Positions 16,716-24,771 of a stretch of DNA of 64,000 nt are shown here, piece after piece. The notes beneath the pieces are model-generated. The model saw only the letters and a list, made by a program, of their open reading frames with translations, did no database searches and was not told where the DNA came from. The position numbers and the translations under genes are program-made. Where the stretch lies: the NCBI RefSeq assembly GCF_000024605.1, contig NC_013385.1, positions 310,001-374,000 of the forward strand, read 5' to 3'. Numbering within the stretch: the first letter of the stretch is position 1; every line of letters begins with the position of its first letter. The DNA is from Ammonifex degensii KC4 (GTDB lineage: Bacteria > Bacillota > Desulfotomaculia > Desulfotomaculales > Ammonificaceae).

Positions 16716-17473
16716 TTGGGGCAGGGGATCAAGCTGGCCATATCGGGCAAGGGAGGGGTGGGCAAGACCACCCTGGCAGCGGCGCTCATAAGGTCTTACG
16801 CCGCTACCCACCGGCGCGTTTATGCCGTGGACGCGGACCCGGACGCTTCCCTGGCCCTGGCTTTAGGGCTTAGCGAGGAAGAGGCCAGCCGCATTATTCC
16901 CGTAGTGGAGCTCAAGGAGAAGATAAGCGAGGTCATGGGAGGGGAGGGGAGTTTTTTTCCTTAAACCCCCCGGTGGCCGCCATGCTGGAAGAGTTTTGCT
17001 TCCGGGTGGGCAATATCTTTTTCCTGCGCCTAGGGGAGCTCAAGAAGGGGGGCACGAGCTGCTACTGCCGGGAAAACGCCTTCCTTCACGCCATCATCAC
17101 CGCGCTCCTGCTGGAGCAGGACGAGGTGGTGGTGATGGATATGCCGGCCGGGGTGGAACACCTTTCCCGCGGTACGGCGCGGGGGGTGGATGTCCTGCTA
17201 ATCGTGACCGAGCCCAACCGGCGCAGCCTGCACACCGCCTTCCTGGTGGATAAGCTGGCGGCCGATTTGGAGATAAAGCGGGTGGCGGTGGTGGGGAGCA
17301 AAGTGCGAACACCGGAGGAGGCGGAAACGATAAACCGGGCCTTTCCGGGCAAGGTAATAGCCCTGCTCCCTTTCGATGAGGCTTTATGGTCTGGGGATGG
17401 GGTTCCTGGTCCCGCCTTTCAGGAGGCGGTAGAGAGGATTAAGGAAGCTTTGGCGGAGGAGCGGGTAGGATGA
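16716..17473 (+). pseudogene. cooC: CooC-type nickel-insertion ATPase, split by a -1 frameshift
   Basis: CooC/AcsF ATPases load nickel into CO dehydrogenase. The first part (16716-16964) has the P-loop SGKGGVGKTTLAAALIRSY and VDADPDASLALALG and ends prematurely after GSFFP. The second part (frame from 16958) continues FSLNP, then SCYCRENAFLHA (the Cys-x-Cys metal site), VVMDMPAGVEHLSRGTARGVD and VTEPNRRSLHTA to a normal end. The shift is at seven Ts, 16952-16958, in the frame T_TTT_TTT, a classical -1 slippery heptamer, with an AGGGGAGGGG stretch immediately upstream. It may be programmed slippage, a recent mutation, or a homopolymer sequencing error. The stop overlaps nuoE by 4 bp. Confidence 0.8.
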
Positions 17474-17946
17474 GTGAAGCAGTAACGGTCACGCGGGAAA
17501 TAGTGGCCAAGTACAAAGGCAGGGAGGGGGTGCTCACCCACATCCTGCAAGACATCCAGGGGCGGTTCGGCTACCTTCCTCCCGAGGCCATGGAAGTGGT
17601 GGCGGAAGAGATGGGAGTGTCGCTGGCTGAGCTTTACGGCATGGCCTCCTTTTACGCCCGCTTTTATTTCACTCCCCGCGGCAAGACGGTCATCAAGGTG
17701 TGCCGGGGTACGGCCTGCCACGTGCGGGGCTCGGAGCGGGTCTTGGCCAAGTTTTCGGAGGAACTGGGACTCAAGGAAGGAGAGACCTCGCCCGACCTCA
17801 AGTTTACCTTGGAGGCGGTCAACTGCGTGGGGTGCTGCGCTCTGGCTCCGGTGGTGATGATCAACGAAAAGGTCTTTACGGCCAACGACCCCGGGAAGTT
17901 GCTCGCCACCCTAAGGCAGGGGGAGAACCATGACCAGGATCACTAG
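17470..17946 (+). CDS. NuoE/HydA-gamma-like [2Fe-2S] subunit
   Basis: A 158-residue thioredoxin-like ferredoxin subunit, homologous to NuoE of complex I and to the small subunits of NAD-linked hydrogenases and formate dehydrogenases. The helical N-terminal part has the pattern VLTHILQDIQGRFGYLPPEA. The [2Fe-2S] cysteines are in VCRGTACHVRG near residue 80 and VNCVGCCALAP near residue 118. It passes electrons between the NADH-oxidising NuoF-like partner (next gene, 17-bp overlap) and other centres. It overlaps the end of cooC by 4 bp, so it belongs to the same operon as acsABCDE. Confidence 0.92.
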   Translation: MSEAVTVTREIVAKYKGREGVLTHILQDIQGRFGYLPPEAMEVVAEEMGVSLAELYGMASFYARFYFTPRGKTVIKVCRGTACHVRGSERVLAKFSEELGLKEGETSPDLKFTLEAVNCVGCCALAPVVMINEKVFTANDPGKLLATLRQGENHDQDH

Positions 17947-19819
17947 CCGGCAGATGCTGGAGAGAATGGTGCGAGAGCTGGCGGAGAAGAGGGCCCGGGC
18001 GGGGCTGGTGGTCAAGGTCTGTCAGGGCACGGGCTGCCTGGCCGCCGGGGCGGAAGAAACCTTCCGCGCCTTTCAGGAGGAGATTGCCCGCCAAGGGGTA
18101 AAAGCGCAGGTCATTCCTACCGGATGTCAGGGCTTCTGTCAGGGGGCTCCGGTCATCACCGTGGAGCCGCGCGGCTGGTTCCTGCACCGGATCACGGCGG
18201 CGGACGTCCCTAAGATCGTGGATGTGGTGCTCAAGCGGGGCGGGGAGCTAGTGCAGCACTTCTACCGCGACCCCCAGACGGGAAAGATCTGCCGGCGCCC
18301 GGAGGATATGCCCTTCTTCCGGCACCAGCTGAAGATCGCCCTTAGGAACCTGGGGAAGATCAACCCCATGGACATAGAGGATTACCTGGCGGTGGGGGGG
18401 TACACGGCCTTGGCCAAGGTGCTCACCGAGATGACCCCGGAAGAGGTGATCGAAGAGGTAAAGAAGTCGGGGTTGAGAGGCCGCGGTGGGGCTGGCTTCC
18501 CCACGGGGGTGAAGTGGGAGGGGGCCCGTCGGGCTCCCGGAGCGCGCAAGTTCGTGATCTGCAACGGAGACGAGGGGGACCCGGGAGCCTTCATGGACGC
18601 CAGCCTGATGGAAGGCGACCCGCACTCGGTGATCGAAGGCATGATCATCTGCGCCTACGCTATCGGCAACTGCCGGGAGGGCTACATCTACGTCCGGGAA
18701 GAGTATCCTTTGGCGGTAAAGCGTCTGAGTATAGCGCTGGAACAGGCGCGGGCCTGGGGTTTCCTGGGAGAGGACATACTAGGCACGGGCTTTTCCTTCG
18801 ACATCCAGCTTAAGAAAGGAGCGGGGGCCTTCGTCTGCGGCGAGTCCACCACCTTGATGATGTCGATCGAGGGGAAACGCCCCTCCCCCCGCGTCACCCC
18901 TCCCCGTTCGGTGGAGAAAGGTCTGTGGGGTATGCCCACCTGCCTTAACAACGTAGAAACCTTTGCTAACATACCCATTATCATCCTTAAAGGGGGAGAA
19001 TGGTACGCCCAGTACGGCACCGAGACCTCTAAGGGCACCAAGGCCTTTTGCATCACCGGCAAGGTAAGAAACACCGGGCTTATTGAAGTGCCTATGGGGA
19101 TGACCCTGAGGGAGATTGTGCAAAAGCTGGGCGGAGGAATGCTGGAGGAGGCGCAGCTCAAGGCGGTGCAGACGGGAGGCCCTTCGGGCGGCTGCATCCC
19201 CGAAGAATATCTCGACACACCGGTGGACTACGAGTCTTTGACCCGGCTCGGTTCTATGATGGGCTCGGGGGGCATGGTGGTAGTAGACGAGGGGACCTGT
19301 ATGGTGGAGTTTGCCCGCTTCTTCCTCAACTTCACCCAGCAGGAGTCGTGCGGGAAGTGCCCTCCCTGCCGGATAGGCACTTACGAGATGTTGCAGATTC
19401 TCAACCGCATAGTGGCTGGCGAGGGGCAGGAGGGGGACATAGAGCTCCTGGAGGAGTTGGGGAGGAAGATCAAGGAAACTTCCCTTTGCGGCCTGGGGCA
19501 GAGCGCGCCCAACCCTGTCCTTTCCACCATTAAGTACTTCCGGGAAGAGTACGAGGCGCACATAAGGGAGAAGCGCTGCCCGGCGCGGACCTGTACCAAG
19601 GTGGGGAAGTACGTTATCGGAGAAGACTGTGTACAGTGCGGCTGGTGCCGGGATACCTGCCCGCACGGGGCCATTCTAGAGAAGCGCGAGGGGTTTTACA
19701 TCGAGCCCGACCTTTGTCAGCGCTGCGGTGCCTGCCTGGGGGTTTGCCCTGTAGGGGCCATTTACTTAGAGGCGGCAGGAGGGGAAAAGCCATGGTCAAA
19801 GCCCAGCCCTGTGCGGTGA
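17930..19819 (+). CDS. NuoF/HydB-like NADH-binding flavoprotein subunit
   Basis: A 629-residue NADH:acceptor subunit. Domains in order: an N-terminal thioredoxin-like [2Fe-2S] domain (CQGTGCLAAGAEE, then GCQGFCQGAPV, about residues 20-90); the NuoF core with the FMN/NADH site (SGLRGRGGAGFPTGVKWEG near 185, NGDEGDPGAFMD near 210); the SLBB region; the N3 cluster motif SCGKCPPCRIGTYEML near 475; and a C-terminal pair of [4Fe-4S] motifs (CVQCGWCRDTCP, CQRCGACLGVCP near 565-615). This is the HydB/NfnB-like layout of bifurcating hydrogenases and formate dehydrogenases. No hydrogenase gene is nearby; the partners are the adjacent NuoE-, ferredoxin- and NuoG-like proteins. Confidence 0.93.
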   Translation: MTRITSRQMLERMVRELAEKRARAGLVVKVCQGTGCLAAGAEETFRAFQEEIARQGVKAQVIPTGCQGFCQGAPVITVEPRGWFLHRITAADVPKIVDVVLKRGGELVQHFYRDPQTGKICRRPEDMPFFRHQLKIALRNLGKINPMDIEDYLAVGGYTALAKVLTEMTPEEVIEEVKKSGLRGRGGAGFPTGVKWEGARRAPGARKFVICNGDEGDPGAFMDASLMEGDPHSVIEGMIICAYAIGNCREGYIYVREEYPLAVKRLSIALEQARAWGFLGEDILGTGFSFDIQLKKGAGAFVCGESTTLMMSIEGKRPSPRVTPPRSVEKGLWGMPTCLNNVETFANIPIIILKGGEWYAQYGTETSKGTKAFCITGKVRNTGLIEVPMGMTLREIVQKLGGGMLEEAQLKAVQTGGPSGGCIPEEYLDTPVDYESLTRLGSMMGSGGMVVVDEGTCMVEFARFFLNFTQQESCGKCPPCRIGTYEMLQILNRIVAGEGQEGDIELLEELGRKIKETSLCGLGQSAPNPVLSTIKYFREEYEAHIREKRCPARTCTKVGKYVIGEDCVQCGWCRDTCPHGAILEKREGFYIEPDLCQRCGACLGVCPVGAIYLEAAGGEKPWSKPSPVR

Positions 19820-20313
19820 AGCGAGCCCACTTGGAGTACGAGGAGTTTGCCAACTCCAAACTTTGCGGGCGCTGCCTTCCCTGCTTGGTGGCGGCGCCAC
19901 TGGTGTTCGACATCTTGGACCGTCTGCAGAAGGGGAGGGCGGATAAGAAGAAGCTGGAGGAACTGCGTTTTTTGGCCCGCGGGGTGGTGCTCACTGGCCG
20001 GTGCAAGTTCGGGCAAGAGGCGCTGGAAAAGCTGGGGAAGAGCCTGGAGGAAGCGGCGCTGGAGTTCGAGGCGCACTGTGAAGGTAGCTGCCCGCAGCAC
20101 GCCTGCCCTGAACTCAACCGCTACCGCATCGATCCCGAGCGCTGTACGCAGTGCGACCTTTGCCGGGCCTTGTGCCCCACGGGGGCCATCGTAGGAGATC
20201 CTTACGTGCCCTACAGCACGGATAACCGCCCTTACTCTATCCTGACGGCCAAGTGTAACGGTTGCGGGGTGTGCGTTTCGGCCTGCCCGGAAAGCGCCAT
20301 CGAACTGGTGTGA
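19792..20313 (+). CDS. Ferredoxin-like iron-sulfur subunit with NuoF-type C4 domain
   Basis: A 173-residue protein. The first half (KLCGRCLPCLVAAPLVFDIL, then LARGVVLTGRCKFGQEAL) resembles the N3-cluster helical domain of NuoF detached from its core. The second half has two [4Fe-4S] motifs, CTQCDLCRALCPTGAI and CNGCGVCVSACPESAI. The ATG at 19792 is preferred because an upstream in-frame start would extend far into nuoF; even so the genes overlap by 28 bp. It probably forms an electron-transfer wire between the NuoF-like and NuoG-like subunits. I know of no standard gene name. Confidence 0.8.
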   Translation: MVKAQPCAVKRAHLEYEEFANSKLCGRCLPCLVAAPLVFDILDRLQKGRADKKKLEELRFLARGVVLTGRCKFGQEALEKLGKSLEEAALEFEAHCEGSCPQHACPELNRYRIDPERCTQCDLCRALCPTGAIVGDPYVPYSTDNRPYSILTAKCNGCGVCVSACPESAIELV

Positions 20314-20340
20314 CGCTCGTCTAGAAAGGGGAGAAGTGTC

Positions 20341-22821
20341 TTGGCCGGGATGGTTACCCTCACGATTGACGGCAGAAAGGTCACGGTTCCTGAAGGGACC
20401 ACCATCCTGCACGCGGCGGAAGCCCTGGGGATAGAAATCCCCCATCTCTGCTACTGCCCGGGCCTGGAGGGTACGGGTGCCTGCCGGCTGTGCGTGGTTG
20501 AGGTGGAGAAGGTGCGGGGGCTGGTGGTGGCCTGCATGCGGCGGGTGGCAGAGGGTATGGTGGTGCATACCAACACCCCGCGGGTGCGTGAGGCGCGCAA
20601 GTTTGTCCTGGAGCTTTTGCTCTCGCGTCACCCGGGGCTGTGCCTCAGCTGCGACAAGAGCGGGAGCTGTAAGCTGCAACAGTATGCTTATGAGCTGGGG
20701 ATCAAGCGACCCTTCTTCGAGGTGCGCGACCCCGGCTACGAGGTCAAAGAGGACCTCTTCATCGTCCGCGACTATAACCTCTGCATCCTCTGCGGGCGCT
20801 GCATCCGGGTCTGCCGTACCCAGGGGGCAGATATCCTCGACTTCATGAAGCGAGGCATCGAGACCCGCGTGGGGACCCCCCTTGACCGCTCTTTGCTCGA
20901 GTCCGGCTGCGACTTCTGCGGGAGCTGCGTGTCGGTCTGTCCCACCGGGGCGCTGATGGAGAAGGAGCGCCTGGGCAAAGGGCGGGAGTGGGAGCTGGAG
21001 AAGGTTCACAGCCGGTGCTCTTACTGCGGCGCCGCTTGCGGACTCAATTATCACCTTCGTAAGGGCGAGATTGTCAAGGTGTCTTCGCCTGAGCCGGTGG
21101 CTTACCTCTGCGCGCGGGGGCGCTTCGGCTACGGGTACCTGCAGAGCGGTGAGCGTCTCACCACGCCTCTTGTTCGCCGGGATGGGGAGCTGGTGCCTGC
21201 CGATTGGGACGAGGCCCTGAGTCTGGTGGCGGAGAATTTCCAGCAAGCCATCGAGCGTTACGGTGCCGAAGGGGTGGGGGGGATCTTAAGTCCGCTGGTC
21301 AGTTGCGAGACTGCTTACTCCTTTCAGAAGTTTTTCCGCTCCGGACTCAGGACCAACAACGTGGACTGTAGCCTGCGAATAGGGGCGGGACTGGAGCTTT
21401 TGCGGCACGCGGATGCGGTTACCGGAGGCCCGGAAGGCTACGCCGGCTGGAAAGACGTACTGGAGGCCAACGTCATCTTGCTGGTGGGGGACGTCTGCCA
21501 GCGGGTCCCGGCCGTCTGGGGATATCTTAAGCGGGCGGTGGGTAGAGGGGCCAAGCTCATCTACCTGGGGTTTTATAAGGACCGGCCTGCTCGTTTGGCC
21601 CAGGTCTGGCTGCAGGCCCTGCCTGGAGAGGAGCCCCTGGTGCTAGCTCGCCTGGCTTGGCTCATTCTCCAGAACCCTACCTACCGCACGCTGGCTGAGC
21701 GGGTGCCTAACTTTACCTCTTTTGCGGAGGGGGTGGAGCGACTGGCCCGCGTGGAAGTAAGCGTGCCGGAGGAGGACCTGGCCCGGGCGGCCGAACTCTG
21801 GTCTGAGGAAGCGCGGGGGGTGCTGCTACTCCCCGTAGACGGGGTGTCGCCGGCCACGGGCAAGGCGGCACTCAACCTCCTCTTGCTTACCGGACGGCGG
21901 GAAAAGGCCCTCTTTCCCACCTCCGCCTTCGTCAACGCCCAGGGGGTCTGGCGCCTGGGAGGGGTGGCGGAGTTCTTCCCGGGTTTAAGACCAGCTCCCG
22001 AGGCAGCAAGCGAGTTTGCCGCTTTCTGGGGGAGGGTGCCTAACGGGACCCCGGGGCTGAACTTAACCGCCATGTTAAGACCAGGAAGCCCGGTGAAGGC
22101 GCTTTACCTCCTGGGAGAAGATCCGCTCAGCTCTTACCCCGGCAACGGGAGCATTGCCGCCAAGCTTGAGGAGCTCGATTTTCTGGTGGTGCAGGATCTC
22201 ACCCTGACCAAGACGGCCGAGAAGGCCCACGTGGTACTTCCTTTGGCCTCCCTGCCGGAAACGGGGGGTACGGTCATCGCCACCCACGGGGAGAAGCACC
22301 ACCTCTCTTCTGCCCTCTCTCCCCGGACCCTCATGCCCTGGCAGGTTTTTGCCCTGCTGGCGGCGAAAATGAACCTTGAACTAAACTTGTCGGCACAAGA
22401 GCTCCTGCTTAACGAGATTAAGGCAGTAACTCCTGAGTTTGGGCTGGTGCCGGCTGAAAGGAGGCCAGGCTTCTGGGAGTTGGGGGAGGTAGGGCCCGGC
22501 AGGGGAGATAGCCAGCTGAAGCTTACCACCTTGGCCTTTTACCCATCCTTTTACCGGCAGGACTGGCTGAAGCTGAGCGGCCTGGAGGTGCTCCTCCCCT
22601 ACGAAGGAAACTTCATCGCCCTTTCCCCGGAGGAGGGCCTGGAAGAAGGAGCGGTGGTGGAGGTCTCCACGCCACATGGTACCTTCACTACGCGGGTTCG
22701 CTTAGACAAAGCGCTTCCCCGAGGAGTGGCCGCGGTGCCGGCCTTCTCCTCCGCGGCCGCTGCCCTCTTTCCTTTGGAAACGCCCTGGGAACCGGTGCCG
22801 GCCAGCATAGCGCGGGCCTGA
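20341..22821 (+). CDS. NuoG-like / formate-dehydrogenase-alpha-like subunit lacking the catalytic Sec/Cys
   Basis: An 826-residue protein. In order: a [2Fe-2S] plant-type domain (HLCYCPGLEGTGACRLC near 36-51), a His/Cys cluster segment (HPGLCLSCDKSGSCK), two [4Fe-4S] motifs (CILCGRCIRVCRTQG, CDFCGSCVSVCPTG), then a molybdopterin-oxidoreductase domain starting CSYCGAACGLNYHLRKG with its own four Cys. In NAD-linked formate dehydrogenases the metal ligand Sec/Cys follows NNVD..AR.; here the segment reads NNVDCSLRIGAGLEL, with Gly at that place. It therefore looks like a structural NuoG-type subunit rather than an active formate dehydrogenase. The C terminus has a normal molybdopterin-binding barrel (VVEVSTPHGTF). 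The TTG start follows a GGGGAGAAG site; acsA begins 21 bp downstream. Confidence 0.82.
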   Translation: MAGMVTLTIDGRKVTVPEGTTILHAAEALGIEIPHLCYCPGLEGTGACRLCVVEVEKVRGLVVACMRRVAEGMVVHTNTPRVREARKFVLELLLSRHPGLCLSCDKSGSCKLQQYAYELGIKRPFFEVRDPGYEVKEDLFIVRDYNLCILCGRCIRVCRTQGADILDFMKRGIETRVGTPLDRSLLESGCDFCGSCVSVCPTGALMEKERLGKGREWELEKVHSRCSYCGAACGLNYHLRKGEIVKVSSPEPVAYLCARGRFGYGYLQSGERLTTPLVRRDGELVPADWDEALSLVAENFQQAIERYGAEGVGGILSPLVSCETAYSFQKFFRSGLRTNNVDCSLRIGAGLELLRHADAVTGGPEGYAGWKDVLEANVILLVGDVCQRVPAVWGYLKRAVGRGAKLIYLGFYKDRPARLAQVWLQALPGEEPLVLARLAWLILQNPTYRTLAERVPNFTSFAEGVERLARVEVSVPEEDLARAAELWSEEARGVLLLPVDGVSPATGKAALNLLLLTGRREKALFPTSAFVNAQGVWRLGGVAEFFPGLRPAPEAASEFAAFWGRVPNGTPGLNLTAMLRPGSPVKALYLLGEDPLSSYPGNGSIAAKLEELDFLVVQDLTLTKTAEKAHVVLPLASLPETGGTVIATHGEKHHLSSALSPRTLMPWQVFALLAAKMNLELNLSAQELLLNEIKAVTPEFGLVPAERRPGFWELGEVGPGRGDSQLKLTTLAFYPSFYRQDWLKLSGLEVLLPYEGNFIALSPEEGLEEGAVVEVSTPHGTFTTRVRLDKALPRGVAAVPAFSSAAAALFPLETPWEPVPASIARA

Positions 22822-22842
22822 AGCTTAGAGGAGGCGAAGGAG

Positions 22843-24771
22843 TTGAAAGCAGAAGCTTTTACCAGCTGTAAGGCTACTCAAGCGATGATCGAAAAGACCA
22901 CCCGTGAAGGGGTCACCACGGTTTTCCACCGGGTGCAGGAGAAGAAGACCTGCCCCTTCGGTAGCGGGGGGACCTGCTGCCGCCTCTGCTACATGGGGCC
23001 CTGCCGAGTGAAGGACGACGGGCAGGACGCCGGGGTATGCGGGGCCACGGCGGAGACCATCGCGGCCCGCAACTTTTGCCGGATGATCGCGGCGGGGGCG
23101 GCGGCGCACTCCGACCACGCGCGGGAGGTGGCCCTGGTTCTCCTGGCCGCGGCGCGAGGGGAGGCACCCGGTTTTGAGATAAAGGATGAGGAGAAGCTCT
23201 GGGCGGTGGCCCAGGATCTGGGGATCGATCCTGTCGGCAAGAACAAGAACCGGCTGGCCGAGGAAGTGGCCCTGAAGGTCTTGGCGGAGTTCGGACAGCA
23301 GGAAGGGGAGATAAGCTTCATCCGCCGCGCTCCGCAAAAGAGGCAGGAGGTCTGGCAAAAGCTCGGCATAATTCCCCGGGGGATCGACCGGGAGATCGTG
23401 GAGATGCTCCACCGCACCCACATGGGGGTAGACCAGGAGTATGTGCACCTCCTGCTGCACGGCATGCGCACGGCCCTGGCGGACGGCTGGGGCGGCTCCA
23501 TGATCGCCACCGAGCTACAGGACATCCTCTTCGGCACGCCGGTACCCATAAGGGCTAAAGTCAACCTGGGAGTGCTCAAGCCCGACCACGTGAATATAAT
23601 CGTGCACGGGCACGAGCCCCTTTTGCCCGAACTCATTCTCCTGGCCGTCAAGGATGAGGAATTGCTGGCCCAGGCCCGGGCAGTAGGGGCTAAGGGGATA
23701 AATGTAGCGGGCATCTGCTGCACAGCCAACGAGATCCTCATGCGCAAAGGAGTGCCGGTGGCGGGTAGCGTCCTTCAGCAGGAGCTGGCCATCGCCACCG
23801 GGGCGGTGGAGGCCATGGTGGTCGATGTACAGTGCATCATGCAGGGGTTGGGGCAGGTAGCCCGCTGTTACCACACGGAACTCTTCACCACCTCTTCCCG
23901 GGCTCGGCTTCCCGGGGTGACCCACCTGGAGTTCGACCACCACCGAGGGCTGGAGGTGGCCAAGGAGATAGTGCGGCGGGCCATAGCGCGCTTTCCCCAG
24001 CGCCGCAAGGTGGAGATTCCTGCCGAGGAGATGGACCTTATTGCCGGCTTCAGCCACGAGACCATCAAGTACATCCTGGGTGGGCGCTTCCGGGCTTCTT
24101 ACCGGCCACTTAACGACAACATCATCAACGGCCGCATACGGGGGGTGGCGGCGGTGGTGGGCTGCTCCAACCCCCGGGTGCGCTTTGGCGACCTACACGC
24201 CACTTTAGTTCGCGAGCTCATCGCCAACGACGTGCTGGTTCTGGTGACAGGCTGCGCGGCCATCAACTGCGCCAAGGAGGGCTTGCTCATACCGGAGGCA
24301 GCCGAGATGGCCGGCTCGGGGCTGCGGGAGGTCTGCGAGGCAGTAGGTATGCCGCCGGTGCTCCACTGCGGCTCCTGCGTGGATAACAGTCGGCTCTTGA
24401 TGGCCGCCACCGAAATCGTCAAGGAAGGAGGGTTGGGAGAGGACATATCGGAAGTACCGCTCTGCGGATGTGCCCCGGAGTGGATGAGCGAGAAGGCCAT
24501 CGCCATAGGACAGTATTTCGTGGCCAGTGGGGTCACGGTCGGTTTCGGCGTGGCCTTCCCCACGACGGGAAGCGCGAAGCTTTCCGAGTTCGTTTTCGGC
24601 GGCATGAATGAGTATGTGGGTGCTCACTGGTTCCACGAGCCCGATCCGGTGGCCATGGCGCGCACCATCATCGCCCATATCGATGCCAAGCGCAAGGCGC
24701 TTGGCATCGACGTGGCCAAGGAGCGGGTACTCTACGACATGGATATGAGGAGGAAGCTCGAAATTGTCTAG
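22843..24771 (+). CDS. acsA: Carbon monoxide dehydrogenase catalytic subunit
   Basis: The nickel-iron-sulfur CO dehydrogenase (beta subunit of the CODH/ACS complex) reduces CO2 to CO for acetyl-CoA synthesis. The 642-residue chain has the B/D-cluster cysteines near the N terminus (CPFGSGGTCCRLCYMGPCRVK) and C-cluster ligands in NVAGICCTANEIL, VTGCAAINCAKEG, HCGSCVDNSR and GCAPEWMSEKA. The TTG start is preceded by GAGGAGGCGAAGGAG. The gene overlaps acsB by 8 bp, so the two are coupled. Two CooC-type ATPases, one on each side, are its likely maturation factors. Confidence 0.97.
   Translation: MKAEAFTSCKATQAMIEKTTREGVTTVFHRVQEKKTCPFGSGGTCCRLCYMGPCRVKDDGQDAGVCGATAETIAARNFCRMIAAGAAAHSDHAREVALVLLAAARGEAPGFEIKDEEKLWAVAQDLGIDPVGKNKNRLAEEVALKVLAEFGQQEGEISFIRRAPQKRQEVWQKLGIIPRGIDREIVEMLHRTHMGVDQEYVHLLLHGMRTALADGWGGSMIATELQDILFGTPVPIRAKVNLGVLKPDHVNIIVHGHEPLLPELILLAVKDEELLAQARAVGAKGINVAGICCTANEILMRKGVPVAGSVLQQELAIATGAVEAMVVDVQCIMQGLGQVARCYHTELFTTSSRARLPGVTHLEFDHHRGLEVAKEIVRRAIARFPQRRKVEIPAEEMDLIAGFSHETIKYILGGRFRASYRPLNDNIINGRIRGVAAVVGCSNPRVRFGDLHATLVRELIANDVLVLVTGCAAINCAKEGLLIPEAAEMAGSGLREVCEAVGMPPVLHCGSCVDNSRLLMAATEIVKEGGLGEDISEVPLCGCAPEWMSEKAIAIGQYFVASGVTVGFGVAFPTTGSAKLSEFVFGGMNEYVGAHWFHEPDPVAMARTIIAHIDAKRKALGIDVAKERVLYDMDMRRKLEIV

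Noticed and set aside
20341-22821. Call as catalytic NAD-dependent formate dehydrogenase
   Set aside because: The position of the metal-ligand Sec/Cys is Gly and no in-frame TGA exists there; a NuoG-like role fits better.
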